Origin: Streptomyces sp. NBC_00306
Lineage (GTDB): Bacteria > Actinomycetota > Actinomycetes > Streptomycetales > Streptomycetaceae
DNA: 64,000 bases
Assembly: GCF_036169555.1 (NCBI RefSeq)
Contig: NZ_CP108032.1
Location: 1,364,001 to 1,428,000, forward strand
Reading direction: 5' to 3'
Numbering within the stretch: position 1 is the first letter of the stretch; each line of letters begins with the position of its first letter. Shown in pieces: positions 35,345 through 45,989 of this stretch. A program made the position numbers and the translations under genes. The notes under the pieces were generated by a model. The model had not been told where the DNA came from. It did no database searches and saw only the letters and a list, made by a program, of their open reading frames with translations.

Positions 35345-35938
35345 ATGGGACAGCGCTACGCACGTATCGACGGCCGTATCCGCACCTTCATCGAGCAGCA
35401 GCCGGTGTTCTTCACCGCCACGGCGCCCCTGGCCGCCGACGGGCACGTCAACCTCTCCCCCAAGGGCCGCAGCGGCAGCCTCGTGGTCATCGACGAGCAG
35501 ACCCTCGCCTATCTGGACTTCGGCGGCAGCGGCGCTGAGACCGTCGCCCATCTGCGGGAGGAGGGCAATGGCCGGATCACGCTGATGTGGTGCGCGTTCT
35601 CCGGCCCGCCGAAGGTGCTGCGGGTGCACGGCACCGGGGAGGCCGTGTTCCGCGACGACCCCCGCTGGTCCGCGTACATCGGCCACTTCGCGGAGGTCGA
35701 CGGGCCGTCCGCCCGCGCGATCGTGGTCGTCCACGCCCGCCGTATCAGCGACGCCTGCGGCTTCGCGGTGCCCTTCATGGACTACCGGGAGGAGCGCACC
35801 CAGCACGCGGAGCACTTCGGCCGGAAGACGGACGAGGAATTCGCCGCGTACTGCGCGAAGAAGGACCACGTGGGGGTGAGCCTGGACGGGCTGCCGGCGC
35901 TGCCGCTGCCTCTCGCGGCCCGTACGGACACCGTCTGA
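35345..35938 (+). CDS. Pyridoxamine 5'-phosphate oxidase-family protein
   Basis: A 197-aa split-barrel flavin/F420-type protein. Family stretches are FIEQQPVFFTATAPLAADGHVNLSPKG near the start and LAYLDFGGSGAETVAHLREEGNGRITLMWCAFSG in the middle. It is likely a flavin- or F420-binding oxidoreductase. There is no ribosome site; a GATAAT box 7 nt upstream points to a leaderless mRNA. It is not obviously part of the neighbouring flavin operon. Confidence 0.85.
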   Translation: MGQRYARIDGRIRTFIEQQPVFFTATAPLAADGHVNLSPKGRSGSLVVIDEQTLAYLDFGGSGAETVAHLREEGNGRITLMWCAFSGPPKVLRVHGTGEAVFRDDPRWSAYIGHFAEVDGPSARAIVVVHARRISDACGFAVPFMDYREERTQHAEHFGRKTDEEFAAYCAKKDHVGVSLDGLPALPLPLAARTDTV

Positions 35939-36098
35939 CGCGGGACACCGTCCGGGACAGGGGCCCGGACGCACGGCCCCCACACGTTACCGACGCCCGC
36001 GCCCGCGTCACGGCAGAACCCGGAACCTCACCGGTTGAACTCCCGCCGCTCCGCATCCGTATCCAGGTACGCGAACGAGGCGCAGCCGAGGAGCAGTC

Positions 36099-37472
36099 GT
36101 GACGATGTTGCAGAACGGTCGGGCCGCCAGACGCCAGACCATGCGGGCGATCCGGCCCCAGCGTGACCCGGCGGTGGTGTTGTTGGCCATCGCTTGGGTG
36201 GGGGCGGCGGCCGTGCTGTCCCTGTGGTGGCAGAACACGGCCGTGGTGCACATGGACACCGCCGAGTGGCTGGTCGGGGCCGGCCGGCTCACCGGTCTGC
36301 TCGGCGGATACATGATCGCGCTGGTGGTCCTGCTGATGGCGCGCGTTCCCGCGCTGGAGCGGCGGGTGGGTTCCGACAGGGTGACGCGATGGCACGCGAT
36401 GAGCGGCCGCTATGCGATCTGCCTGATCGTCACGCATGTCGTGATGACCGTATGGGGCTACTCCGTGCAGGCCGACACGGGTGTGGTCGAGCAGACCGTC
36501 ACCGTCGTCGTCGACTTCCCCGAGATGATCAAGGCGACGATCGGCACCGGTCTCCTGCTGTTCATCGGCTTCGTCTCGGCCGGCATGGTGCGGCGGAAGA
36601 TGGCGTACGAGACCTGGTACTACATGCATCTGCTGACGTATGTCGCGGTGTATCTGACCTTCTGGCACCAACTCGCCACCGGGGCCGAGTTCGTCGCCGA
36701 CTCCACAGCCCGCACCGTCTGGTACGCCCTGTACGGGACCGTCGGCGCGCTGCTGCTCTGGTACCGCGTGCTGGCGCCTGTCCGGCTGAACCTCTGGCAC
36801 CGCATGCGGGTCGAGTCGACGGTGGACGAGGCCCCCGGGGTGGTCTCCGTGCTGATCAGCGGCCGCCGGCTGCACCGGCTCGGCGCCGAGGCGGGGCAGT
36901 TCTTCCGCTGGCGCTTCCTCACCAAGGGCCTGCGCTGGAGCGCCAATCCGTACTCGCTCTCGGCCCCGCCCCGGCCCAATCTGATGCGGATCACCGTCAA
37001 GGCCGTCGGCAAGCACAGCACGGCGCTGTCCCAGCTGGAGCCCGGGACGCGGGTCTGGGCGGAGGGTCCGTACGGCGCGATGACCGCCGGCCGGCGCAGC
37101 CGCAACAAGGTGCTGCTGATCGCGGGCGGCGCCGGAATCACCCCGCTCCGGGCGCTGTTCGAGACGCTGCCCGGCGGGCCGGGGGATCTGACGCTGCTCT
37201 ACCGGGCCAGCAAGACCCAGGACCTGGCGCTGTGGAGCGAGCTCAAGGAGATCGCCCGCAACCGCGACGCACAGCTGATGTACGCCGTGAACGGTCCGGA
37301 CGGTGCCCGGCCCGAGATCACCGCCGAGCGGCTGAAGGAAGTCCTGCCCGACATCGACAGTCACGACGTATACCTCTGCGGACCGCCCGGTCTCGCCGAG
37401 GAGTCCTACCAGGCACTGCGTGAAGCCGGAGTGCCGTCCCGCCGGATCCACCACGAGTCCTTCGAGATGTGA
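36099..37472 (+). CDS. Membrane ferric-reductase-like oxidoreductase (heme helices plus FAD/NAD domain)
   Basis: A 457-aa protein with six membrane helices in residues 26-232 and a ferredoxin-NADP-reductase-like domain after them. The membrane part has histidine pairs suited for heme (His99, His113, His177, His190). The cytoplasmic part has NPYSLSAPP (FAD), GGAGITPLRALFE (NAD(P)H) and VYLCGPPG. GAGGAG precedes the GTG at 36099. It should carry electrons from NAD(P)H across the membrane. The FMN-binding protein and ApbE genes follow, suggesting it reduces extracytosolic flavoprotein. Confidence 0.88.
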   Translation: MTMLQNGRAARRQTMRAIRPQRDPAVVLLAIAWVGAAAVLSLWWQNTAVVHMDTAEWLVGAGRLTGLLGGYMIALVVLLMARVPALERRVGSDRVTRWHAMSGRYAICLIVTHVVMTVWGYSVQADTGVVEQTVTVVVDFPEMIKATIGTGLLLFIGFVSAGMVRRKMAYETWYYMHLLTYVAVYLTFWHQLATGAEFVADSTARTVWYALYGTVGALLLWYRVLAPVRLNLWHRMRVESTVDEAPGVVSVLISGRRLHRLGAEAGQFFRWRFLTKGLRWSANPYSLSAPPRPNLMRITVKAVGKHSTALSQLEPGTRVWAEGPYGAMTAGRRSRNKVLLIAGGAGITPLRALFETLPGGPGDLTLLYRASKTQDLALWSELKEIARNRDAQLMYAVNGPDGARPEITAERLKEVLPDIDSHDVYLCGPPGLAEESYQALREAGVPSRRIHHESFEM

Positions 37473-37480
37473 GGCCGTCC

Positions 37481-38377
37481 GTGAAGAGGAAACACCCGCT
37501 GCGCCGGGTCATGATCGGCATCGCCGCCACGGCGTCCGGCGTCGTGCTGCTGCTCGCTCTGAAGCAGCCGGGCACCACGGTCGCCGAGGCGTCCGCCGGT
37601 TCCCAGGTTCCGCCGGGCGGTTCGGCATCGGCCGCCGGTGGACAGACGGTGCTCGGGGACGCCGCCGGTACGCAGTACGGCGACGTCCAGGTCCAGCTGA
37701 CCCTCAGCGGCGGCAGAATCACCGGCGCACAGGCGGTGAAGGCGCCCGACGCCGACGCCAACAGCCGCCAGATCGCCGCCAGCGCCATCCCCAAGCTCAA
37801 CCAGGCGGTGATGGCGGCCCAGAGCGCCGACATCGACGCGGTATCCGGCGCCAGCTACACCAGCAAGGGCTACATCACGTCACTCCAGAGCGCGCTGGAC
37901 AAGGCCGGGGCGGCCGCCCCGGGCGCGGGGGCCTCGGGCGGTACGGGAAGCGGCGAGGCGGCGGCACCGCCGCCCGCGGCGGACCCGGGAGCCGGCGCTG
38001 ACACGGGAGCCGGCGCGGATCCCGGCGCGGGAGCGGATTCCGGCTCCGGCGCAGGTGGGGATTCCGGCTCCGGCGCAGGTGCGGGAGCCGGCGACGCGGC
38101 GCCGAAGACCGTGCTCGGCGACGTGGCCGACACACAGTACGGCCCGGTGCAGGTCAAGATCACGGTCAGCGGCGGCAGGATCACCGCGGCGGACGCGGTG
38201 AAGGCACCGGACAGCGACGCCAACAGCCGCCAGATCGCCGCCAATGCCGTACCCAAGCTCAATCAGGCCGCGGTCACGGCGCAGAGCGCCGGCATCGACG
38301 CCGTATCCGGCGCCAGCTACACCAGCAAGGGCTACATCACGTCCCTTCAGAGCGCCATCGACAAGGCGGGCCTGTGA
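37481..38377 (+). CDS. Extracytosolic FMN-binding protein with two tandem FMN-bind domains
   Basis: A 298-aa protein with an N-terminal membrane segment (RRVMIGIAATASGVVLLLAL) and two copies of an FMN-bind domain. Each ends with SGASYT (122-127 and 276-281), the site where ApbE attaches FMN to Thr. The two domains share long identical DNA and protein stretches and are joined by a Gly/Ala/Asp-rich linker of about 65 residues. The GTG at 37481 has GAGG upstream; a GTG overlapping the previous stop at 37469 is possible. It would be the electron carrier outside the membrane. Confidence 0.88.
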   Translation: MKRKHPLRRVMIGIAATASGVVLLLALKQPGTTVAEASAGSQVPPGGSASAAGGQTVLGDAAGTQYGDVQVQLTLSGGRITGAQAVKAPDADANSRQIAASAIPKLNQAVMAAQSADIDAVSGASYTSKGYITSLQSALDKAGAAAPGAGASGGTGSGEAAAPPPAADPGAGADTGAGADPGAGADSGSGAGGDSGSGAGAGAGDAAPKTVLGDVADTQYGPVQVKITVSGGRITAADAVKAPDSDANSRQIAANAVPKLNQAAVTAQSAGIDAVSGASYTSKGYITSLQSAIDKAGL

Positions 38378-39147
38378 TGTCCGGCGGGACGCGGCTGCGC
38401 CACGTCGAGCACTCGATGGGCACGGTCTTCTCGTTCGACATCCGGATGGCCGCCGCCGACTCCCCGCGGGTGCGTGCCGGGCTCGCGGCCGCCGTCGCCG
38501 GTCTGCACCGCGTCGACGAGATCTTCTCGACGTACCGCGAGGACAGCCAGATCAGCCGGCTGGCCCGGCACGAGATCACGCTCGACGACTGCGTCACCGA
38601 GGTCGCCGAGGTCTTCCGGCTGTGCGAGGAGGCCGAGCGCGAGAGCGACGGCTGGTTCACCGCCCGCTACGCCGGCGGCGTCGATCCGACCGGCGTGGTC
38701 AAGGGCTGGGCCGTGGAGTGCGCCGTCCGCATGCTCGCCTCCTCCGGCGCGGACGCGGTCTGCCTCAACGGCGGCGGTGACATCCAACTGCACGGCGGCC
38801 CCTGGCGAGTGGGGGTGTCGGACCCGCTGCACCCCGGTGAGCTCGTCACCGTGATCGAGGCCGACGACGGTCTGGCCGTCGCCACCTCGGGCCCGGCCGA
38901 GCGCGGCTGCCACATCCTCGACCCGCACACCCGCCGGCCCCCGGCCGACGGCATCGCCTCGATGACGGTCGTCTGCCCGGGGCTGACGGAGGCGGACGCC
39001 CGGGCGACCGCCGCGTACGCGATGGGCGACCGGGCCCGCGGCTGGCTGGAGGACCTCGCCGGCACCGAGGCCTTCGCGGTCCTCGCCGACGGCAGCACCT
39101 GGCAGACCAGCGGATTCGCCCGCCACTGCGCGCAGTTGCCCGCCTGA
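38377..39147 (+). CDS. apbE: FAD:protein FMN transferase
   Basis: A 256-aa ApbE-family enzyme that attaches FMN covalently to Thr or Ser of target proteins. Motifs are HSMGTVFSF, GGVDPTGVVKGWAVE, CLNGGGDIQ and ATSGPAERGCHILDP. Its start overlaps the stop of the FMN-binding protein gene (TGATG), so translation is coupled. No signal peptide is visible, so the reaction may take place before export, or the enzyme acts at the membrane. Its target is very likely the protein encoded just upstream. Confidence 0.93.
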   Translation: MSGGTRLRHVEHSMGTVFSFDIRMAAADSPRVRAGLAAAVAGLHRVDEIFSTYREDSQISRLARHEITLDDCVTEVAEVFRLCEEAERESDGWFTARYAGGVDPTGVVKGWAVECAVRMLASSGADAVCLNGGGDIQLHGGPWRVGVSDPLHPGELVTVIEADDGLAVATSGPAERGCHILDPHTRRPPADGIASMTVVCPGLTEADARATAAYAMGDRARGWLEDLAGTEAFAVLADGSTWQTSGFARHCAQLPA

Positions 39148-39170
39148 CGGCCCGATCGGGCCCCCGTCAG
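39144..39170. terminator. Bidirectional hairpin terminator
   Basis: CTGACGG and CCGTCAG with the inner palindrome GGCCCGATCGGGCC. It overlaps the stop codons of both apbE and the convergent argR. Confidence 0.7.
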
Positions 39171-39703
39171 CGGCCGTTCTGGGCCAGGCGCAGCAGATGG
39201 TCGGCGAGCGCCTGGCCGCCGAGCGGGTCGCGGCTGATCAGCAGCAGGGTGTCGTCACCCGCGATCGTGCCGAGGATGTCGCGCAGTTCGGCCTGGTCGA
39301 TGGCCGAGGCGAGGAACTGGGCCGCCCCGGGGGGTGTGCGCAGGACGACGAGATTGGCCGACGCCTCCGCGGAGATGAGCAGTTCACCGGAGAGGCGGCG
39401 CATCCGCTCCTCCTTCGCCGACTCCCCCAGCGGCACGTGCGGGGTGCGGAAGCCGCCCTCGCTGGGTACCGCGTAGATCAACTCACCGCCGGTGTTGCGG
39501 ATCTTCACGGCGCCGAGCTCGTCGAGGTCCCGGGAGAGCGTCGCCTGGGTGACGCTCAGCCCGTTGTCGGCGAGGAGCTTGGCCAGCTGGCTCTGCGAGC
39601 GCACCGGCTGCCGGTTGAGGATGTCCACGATCCGGCGGTGGCGGGCCGTACGGGTCTGCGGCACGGCCGGCCCGCCGTGCTCGGTGTCCTGCGCATCGCT
39701 CAT
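39167..39703 (-). CDS. argR: Arginine repressor
   Basis: A 178-aa ArgR/AhrC regulator. The N-terminal winged helix contains [24 protein letters not shown] and [17 protein letters not shown]. The C-terminal hexamerization and arginine-binding domain has [13 protein letters not shown] (GDDT motif). The ATG at 39703 follows GGAGAA and lies 7 nt after the argD stop, so it is the last gene of argCJBDR. It should repress argC and argG operons when arginine is ample. Confidence 0.97.
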   Translation of the reverse strand: MSDAQDTEHGGPAVPQTRTARHRRIVDILNRQPVRSQSQLAKLLADNGLSVTQATLSRDLDELGAVKIRNTGGELIYAVPSEGGFRTPHVPLGESAKEERMRRLSGELLISAEASANLVVLRTPPGAAQFLASAIDQAELRDILGTIAGDDTLLLISRDPLGGQALADHLLRLAQNGR

Positions 39704-39710
39704 CGTCGTC

Positions 39711-40919
39711 TCATTCTCCGGATCGTCCTTCCCCGCCTGCCGCGTCGAGAACACCGGGCAGTGCCCGGATGAACGCGTCCACATCGGCCTCGCCGATGGT
39801 CAGGGGCGGCATCAGCCGTACGACATCGGGGGCCGGGGCGTTCACCAGGAAACCGGCGCTCTGAGCCGCCTGCTGCACCTGGGGCGCGAGGGGCTCGTTG
39901 AGCACGATACCCAGCAACAGGCCCGCACCACGGACATGGGAGATCAGAGGATGGCCCGGCCGGTCCGCGGAGCCCTCGATTCCGTCGCGGATCCTCTCGC
40001 CGAGGCGCTTGACCTCGTCGAGGACTCCGTCGGCCGCCAGTGTGTTCAGGACGGCGAGACCCGCGGCGCAGGACACCGGGTTCCCGCCGAAGGTCGTACC
40101 GTGGTGACCGGGCTTGAGCAGGTCCGCGGCCTCACCGAAGACCACGGTCGCACCGAGCGGCAGACCTCCGCCGAGCCCCTTGGCGAGGGTGACGATGTCC
40201 GGCTCGACGCCCTGTTGGGCCTGGTGTTCGAACCAGTGGCCGGTGCGGCCGATGCCGGTCTGGACCTCGTCGAGGACGAGGAGCGTGCCGGTGGCCCGGG
40301 TGATCTCCCGGGCGGCCTCCAGATATCCCCTGGGCGGTACGACCACGCCGTTCTCGCCCTGGATCGGCTCGATGACGACGAGTGCGGTCTCCTGGGTGAC
40401 GGCGGCCCGCAGCGCGTCCGCGTCGCCGTACGGGACGTGGGTGACATCGCCCGGGAGCGGCAGGAACGGCTCCCTCTTGCCCGGCTGGCCGGTGAGGGCG
40501 AGGGAGCCCATCGTCCGGCCGTGGAAGCCGCCGTCGGTGGCCACCATGTGCTGACGGCCCGTCAGGCGACCGATCTTGAAAGCGGCTTCGTTGGCCTCGG
40601 CGCCGGAGTTGCAGAAGAAGACGCGTCCGGGACGCCCGAAGAGCTGGATGAGGCGTTCGGCGAGCGCCAGCGGTGGCTCGGCGGTGTAGAGGTTGGAGAC
40701 ATGGCCGAGGGAGGAGATCTGCCGGGTCACGGCCTCAACGACGGCGGGGTGCGCGTGGCCGAGCGCGTTGACGGCGATGCCGCCGACGAAGTCGGTGTAC
40801 GCCGTGCCGTCGGCGTCCCAGACCGTGGCGCCCTCTCCGCGGACCAGCGACAGCTGGGGCGTTCCGTAGTTGTCGGTCATCACGTCCCGCCACCGCTGGG
40901 CGAGTTCCTGGTTGGTCAT
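39711..40919 (-). CDS. argD: Acetylornithine aminotransferase
   Basis: A 402-aa class III aminotransferase converting N-acetylglutamate semialdehyde to N-acetylornithine. Visible are [42 protein letters not shown], and [15 protein letters not shown] with the PLP lysine. It starts at 40919, overlapping the argB stop by 4 bp. It also may act in lysine synthesis, as in other bacteria. Confidence 0.97.
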   Translation of the reverse strand: MTNQELAQRWRDVMTDNYGTPQLSLVRGEGATVWDADGTAYTDFVGGIAVNALGHAHPAVVEAVTRQISSLGHVSNLYTAEPPLALAERLIQLFGRPGRVFFCNSGAEANEAAFKIGRLTGRQHMVATDGGFHGRTMGSLALTGQPGKREPFLPLPGDVTHVPYGDADALRAAVTQETALVVIEPIQGENGVVVPPRGYLEAAREITRATGTLLVLDEVQTGIGRTGHWFEHQAQQGVEPDIVTLAKGLGGGLPLGATVVFGEAADLLKPGHHGTTFGGNPVSCAAGLAVLNTLAADGVLDEVKRLGERIRDGIEGSADRPGHPLISHVRGAGLLLGIVLNEPLAPQVQQAAQSAGFLVNAPAPDVVRLMPPLTIGEADVDAFIRALPGVLDAAGGEGRSGE

Positions 40920-41815
40920 GGTTCCCCCTGTCCGTCGGGCACGACCATCGTGCCGATGCCCGAGTCGGTGAAGATCTCCAGCAGGATCGAGTGCGGCACC
41001 CGGCCGTCGATGACGCGGGCGGTGTTGACACCGTTGCGAACGGCGAACAGGCAGCCCTCCATTTTGGGGACCATGCCGCTCGCGAGCTCCGGCAGCAGCT
41101 TCTCCAGCTGACCGGCGGTGAGTCTGCTGATCACCTCGTCGCTGTTGGGCCAGTCCTCGTAAAGACCCTCGACGTCGGTGAGGACCATCAGCGTTTCGGC
41201 ACCCAGCGCCGCAGCGAGTGCCGCAGCCGCCGTATCAGCATTGACGTTGTAGACATGTCCGTCGTCCTGTGAGCGGGCGATCGAGGAGACGACCGGGATC
41301 CGGCCGTCGGCGAGGAGCGCCTCGATCGCGCCGGTGTCGATCGCGGTGATCTCGCCGACGCGTCCGATGTCGACCAGTTCGCCGTCGATCGTGGGCCGGT
41401 GCTTGGTGGCGGTGATGGTGTGGGCGTCCTCGCCGGTGAGGCCGACGGCGAGCGGACCGTGCTGGTTCAGCAGGCCGACGAGCTCGCGCTGGACCTGGCC
41501 GGACAGCACCATCCGTACGACGTCCATCGCCTCCGGCGTGGTGACCCGCAGACCCGCCTTGAACTCGCTGACCAGCCCGTGCCGGTCGAGCTGGGCGTTG
41601 ATCTGGGGGCCGCCGCCGTGCACGACGACCGGTTTGAGGCCGGCCTGTCGCAGAAAGACGACGTCCTGGGCGAAGGCTGCCTTGAGGTCCTCGTCGACCA
41701 TCGCGTTGCCGCCGAACTTCACGACGACGATCTTGCCGTTGTGCCGGGTCAGCCAGGGCAGGGCCTCGATGAGGATCTGCGCCTTCGGCAGCGCGGTGTG
41801 CTTGCGGGTGCTCAT
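40916..41815 (-). CDS. argB: Acetylglutamate kinase
   Basis: A 299-aa amino acid kinase phosphorylating N-acetylglutamate. The motifs [14 protein letters not shown] (ATP site), [11 protein letters not shown] and [17 protein letters not shown] are intact. The start ATG at 41815 overlaps the argJ stop as ATGA. Enzymes of this length with an N-terminal extension ([20 protein letters not shown]) are usually feedback-inhibited by arginine, so this is probably the control point of the pathway. Confidence 0.97.
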   Translation of the reverse strand: MSTRKHTALPKAQILIEALPWLTRHNGKIVVVKFGGNAMVDEDLKAAFAQDVVFLRQAGLKPVVVHGGGPQINAQLDRHGLVSEFKAGLRVTTPEAMDVVRMVLSGQVQRELVGLLNQHGPLAVGLTGEDAHTITATKHRPTIDGELVDIGRVGEITAIDTGAIEALLADGRIPVVSSIARSQDDGHVYNVNADTAAAALAAALGAETLMVLTDVEGLYEDWPNSDEVISRLTAGQLEKLLPELASGMVPKMEGCLFAVRNGVNTARVIDGRVPHSILLEIFTDSGIGTMVVPDGQGEP

Positions 41816-42963
41816 GACGAGTACGCGCTGTTCTCGTGGACGTAGTCGGCCGTCAGGTCGTTGGCCCAGATGACGGCGGACTCGGAGCCGGCGGAGAGGT
41901 CGGCGGTGATCCGCACCTCGCGGTAGCGCATGTCGACGAGGTCGCGGTCCTCGCCGACTCCGCCGTTCTTGCAGACCCACACGCCGTTGATGGCGACGTT
42001 CAGCCGGTCGGGCTCGAACGCGGCGCGGGTGGTGCCGATCGCCGAGAGCACCCGGCCCCAGTTGGGGTCCTCGCCGTGGATGGCGCACTTGAGCAGGTTG
42101 TTGCGCGCGATGGACCGGCCGACCTCGACGGCGTCGTCCTCGGTGGCGGCACCGGTGACCTCGATACGGATGTCCTTGGAGGCGCCCTCGGCGTCACCGA
42201 TGAGCTGACGGGCCAGGTCGCCGCAGACCGTGCGGACTCCCTCGGCGAACGCGTCGTACTCCGGCGCCGTCCCGGACGCGCCGGATGCCAGCAGCAGCAC
42301 GGTGTCGTTGGTGGACATGCAGCCGTCGGAGTCGATCCGGTCGAAGGTGAGCCGGGTCGCGTCCCGCAGTGCCGTGTCGAGCGTGGAGCTGTCGAGGTCG
42401 GCGTCGGTGGTGAGCACCACGAGCATCGTGGCGAGCCCCGGCGCGAGCATGCCCGCGCCCTTCGCCATCCCGCCGACGCTCCAGCCCTCGCCCTCGTACA
42501 CGGCGGTCTTGTGCACGGTGTCGGTCGTCTTGATCGCGATGGCCGCCTTTTCGCCACCGTGCTCACCGAGCTGTGCCGCGGCCTTCTCGATGCCCGGGAG
42601 GAGCTTGTCCATCGGCAGCAGGACACCGATGAGACCGGTGGAGGCCACCGCGACCTCGCCGGCGCTGTGGCCGAGGACGTCGGCCGCCTTCTCCGCGGTG
42701 GCGTGGGTGTCCTGGAAACCCTGTGGGCCCGTACAGGCGTTGGCGCCGCCGGAGTTGAGAACGACCGCGGTGACCTCACCGCCCTTGAGGACCTGCTCGG
42801 ACCACAGGACGGGCGCGGCTTTGACGCGGTTGGAGGTGAAGACGCCCGCGGCGGCGCGACGCGGCCCGTTGTTGACCACGAGGGCCAGGTCCGGGTTGCC
42901 GCTCTCCTTGATCCCGGCCGCGATGCCCGCCGCCGTGAATCCCTTCGCTGCCGTGACGCTCAC
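41812..42963 (-). CDS. argJ: Ornithine acetyltransferase / N-acetylglutamate synthase
   Basis: A 383-aa bifunctional enzyme recycling the acetyl group. It self-cleaves before the catalytic Thr in the motif [16 protein letters not shown] (KGxGM...ATML). Other conserved parts are [13 protein letters not shown] and [12 protein letters not shown]. The GTG at 42963 is preceded by GAGGAGAAG. Acetyl recycling means no separate ArgE is needed for the main route. It lies 88 bp after argC. Confidence 0.97.
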   Translation of the reverse strand: MSVTAAKGFTAAGIAAGIKESGNPDLALVVNNGPRRAAAGVFTSNRVKAAPVLWSEQVLKGGEVTAVVLNSGGANACTGPQGFQDTHATAEKAADVLGHSAGEVAVASTGLIGVLLPMDKLLPGIEKAAAQLGEHGGEKAAIAIKTTDTVHKTAVYEGEGWSVGGMAKGAGMLAPGLATMLVVLTTDADLDSSTLDTALRDATRLTFDRIDSDGCMSTNDTVLLLASGASGTAPEYDAFAEGVRTVCGDLARQLIGDAEGASKDIRIEVTGAATEDDAVEVGRSIARNNLLKCAIHGEDPNWGRVLSAIGTTRAAFEPDRLNVAINGVWVCKNGGVGEDRDLVDMRYREVRITADLSAGSESAVIWANDLTADYVHENSAYSS

Positions 42964-43051
42964 TGCTTCTCCTCGTTCGCTTCTCCGCCCGTGCGGCACG
43001 CGGACGCGGCTGCCGGGTCGCTCTGCAGCCGGCCGGCTGCGTGTCTGCCGC

Positions 43052-44135
<1,084 letters not shown>

Positions 44136-44160
44136 GATTCTGGTGATCAGCCGCTGCCCC

Positions 44161-44652
44161 TCAGCCGTCGGCACCCCTGTCCGCGTTGAGCCACGCACCG
44201 ATCGTCGGCAGCGCTTCGGGTCCGCTGTCCCGCTCGACCGACCCCGCGAGGTCGGCCACCGAGACGCTCGCCAGCGACGCTCGCCAAGCAGCGTCCGCCG
44301 CACCCATCGCGCGGGCGATGGGACACGCCTTCGCGCACTCCTCCGGCGGCGTCCCGAACGGCCCCCGCTGACGGATCTCCGTGCACACGAACGCCGGGTT
44401 CGCCCCGTCGACCGCCTGCACCACGTCCAGGAGCGTGATCTCGCCGGCAGCCCTGGTCAGCACGTATCCACCCGTCTTGCCCTGCACGGACTTCACCAGA
44501 CCCGCCCGGGACAGGGCCTGCATCTGCTTCGCCAGATAGCTGGGCGAGACGTCGTGCAGCTCCGCCAGACGCGCCGCCGGGACCGGCTCGGCCGCCGCGG
44601 TCAGCACCACGCAGCAGTGCAGCGCCCACTCCACGCCGCCGGACAGTTTCAT
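44161..44652 (-). CDS. Rrf2-family regulator with three conserved cysteines
   Basis: A 163-aa Rrf2 protein. The winged helix covers residues 1-65 (MKLSGGVEWALHCCVVL, VSPSYLAKQMQALSRAGLVKSVQGKTGGY). After it, Cys90, Cys106 and Cys110 match the spacing class used for Fe-S clusters by IscR/NsrR-type members, so redox or NO sensing is possible. GGAGG precedes the ATG. It is divergent from an NmrA-like gene with a shared 103-bp region full of TATCCGAGT repeats. Its target is probably that gene. Confidence 0.9.
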   Translation of the reverse strand: MKLSGGVEWALHCCVVLTAAAEPVPAARLAELHDVSPSYLAKQMQALSRAGLVKSVQGKTGGYVLTRAAGEITLLDVVQAVDGANPAFVCTEIRQRGPFGTPPEECAKACPIARAMGAADAAWRASLASVSVADLAGSVERDSGPEALPTIGAWLNADRGADG

Positions 44653-44666
44653 GCACCCTCCAGTTG

Positions 44667-44716
44667 ACTCGGACAAAGACTATCCGAGTAGTATCCCGGA
44701 CATCGGTTATCCGAGT
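44667..44716. promoter_or_regulatory. Probable Rrf2 operator region
   Basis: ACTCGGA (44667-44673) and TCCGAGT (44683-44689) form an inverted repeat. Two further copies of the half-site follow: ATCCCGGA (44693-44700) and TTATCCGAGT (44707-44716). These lie between the Rrf2 gene and the NmrA-like gene. Confidence 0.6.
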
Positions 44717-44755
44717 TTGCGCACACAGCGAACCTGTTCACGGAAGGACACCATC

Positions 44756-45505
44756 ATGAAGATCACCGTCATCGGAGCCACCGGGCTGATCGGCTCGCAG
44801 CTCATCTCCAGGCTCTGCGACGCCGGACACGAGGTGACCCCCGCGTCCCTGTCGACCGGCGTCGACCTGCTCACCGGCGTAGGGCTCGACCAGGCGCTCG
44901 CGGGCGCGGACACGGTCGTCAACGTGACGAATTCGCCCACGTTCGACGAAGCCTCGCCGGACTTCTTCCGCACCACCATGGGGAATCTGCTGGCCGCCGG
45001 CGAGCGCGCGGGCGTCGGTCACCAGGTGATCCTGTCCATCGTGGGCGTCGACCTGGTGCCGCAGCTGGACTACTACCGCGCGAAGACGCTCCAGGAGGAG
45101 CTGCTCCGCAAGGGGCCCACGGCGTACTCGATCGTGCGCGCGACGCAGTTCTTCGAGTTCATGAACGCGGTCATGTCGTGGACCTCCGACGACCGGACGG
45201 TCCGGCTGCCGTCCACCCGTATCCAGCCCATCGCGGCGGCCGACGTCGTCGACGCCCTCGCCGGCGTCGCCACGGCCCCGCCGCTGGGCGGCTCGGTCGA
45301 TGTCGCGGGTCCGGATGTCTTCACCCTCGACGAGCTCGGCCGCCTCACGCTCGCCGACCGGCAGGACGACCGCACCGTCGTCACCGACGAGCAGGCGGGC
45401 ATGTTCTCCGCCACCGACGACGGCGTTCTTGTCCCGGGGCCCGGCGCCCGCCTGGCCGCAACCCACTACAAGGACTGGCTCAGCACCTCTCGCCCGTCCG
45501 TCTGA
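44756..45505 (+). CDS. NmrA-like NAD(P)-binding protein (atypical SDR)
   Basis: A 249-aa Rossmann protein starting MKITVIGATGLIGSQL, with the glycine motif GATGLIG at 7-13. It has YYRAKTLQEELLRKG, where Tyr and Lys could act in a YxxxK-like way, and SIVRATQFFEF. This resembles the SDR-a7/NmrA group of quinone or stress-related reductases and sensors. GGAAGGA precedes the ATG. It is divergent from the Rrf2 regulator, so it is probably induced by the same signal. Confidence 0.88.
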   Translation: MKITVIGATGLIGSQLISRLCDAGHEVTPASLSTGVDLLTGVGLDQALAGADTVVNVTNSPTFDEASPDFFRTTMGNLLAAGERAGVGHQVILSIVGVDLVPQLDYYRAKTLQEELLRKGPTAYSIVRATQFFEFMNAVMSWTSDDRTVRLPSTRIQPIAAADVVDALAGVATAPPLGGSVDVAGPDVFTLDELGRLTLADRQDDRTVVTDEQAGMFSATDDGVLVPGPGARLAATHYKDWLSTSRPSV

Positions 45506-45526
45506 CCGGCGATCGCCCGGAGAAGG

Positions 45527-45931
45527 TCAGGGACGCGGACCGCGAGACTGCTCGGCTCGCTCCGCGTTCTTCTCCTTGATGCGCACCGCTTCCTTGCGGA
45601 CCTCGGCCTGAGTGGCACGTTCCTTCTGGAGCCACTCGGGAAGGTCCTCCTTCAGCGCGTCGATCTGCTCCGTGGTGAGCGCGTCGGTCACTCCGCCCCG
45701 GGCGAGACCCGCGATGGAGATGCCGAGCTTGGCCGCGACCACCGGCCGGGGGTGCGGGCCATTGCGCCGCAGCTCCTGCAGCCACTCGGGCGGGTCTGCC
45801 TGGAGGGCGTTCAGCTCGGTGCGCGAGACGACACCCTCCTGGAACTCGGTGGGGGTGGCCTCGAGGTACACACCCAGCTTCTTCGCCGCGGTCGCGGGCT
45901 TCATCGTCTGGGTGGTCTGGTGCGACGTCAT
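45527..45931 (-). CDS. DUF5997-family protein
   Basis: A 134-aa protein. The core KPATAAKKLGVYLEATPTEF ... ADPPEWLQELRRNGPHPRPVVAAKLGISIAGLARGG recalls the actinobacterial DUF5997 family, of unknown role. The family part begins at MKPATAAKK (residue 10). The C-terminal 30 residues are charged and helical. The ATG at 45931 has no ribosome site; TACCCT lies 7 nt upstream, fitting a leaderless mRNA. It is divergent from the LysR-effector protein gene and may be functionally linked. Confidence 0.8.
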   Translation of the reverse strand: MTSHQTTQTMKPATAAKKLGVYLEATPTEFQEGVVSRTELNALQADPPEWLQELRRNGPHPRPVVAAKLGISIAGLARGGVTDALTTEQIDALKEDLPEWLQKERATQAEVRKEAVRIKEKNAERAEQSRGPRP

Positions 45932-45938
45932 GGTGACC

Positions 45939-45944
45939 AGGGTA
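45939..45944 (-). promoter_or_regulatory. -10 box of the DUF5997 gene, leaderless type
   Basis: TACCCT on the minus strand, ending 7 nt before the ATG at 45931. It is part of a 58-bp divergent promoter region. Confidence 0.45.
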
Positions 45945-45977
45945 TCGAGCGTGTGCGCCCCCTCCGACCACGACCGG

Positions 45978-45983
45978 TAGCCT
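45978..45983 (+). promoter_or_regulatory. -10 box of the LysR-effector gene, leaderless type
   Basis: TAGCCT, followed by 6 nt and the GTG at 45990. Confidence 0.45.
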
Positions 45984-45989
45984 GGCCCG

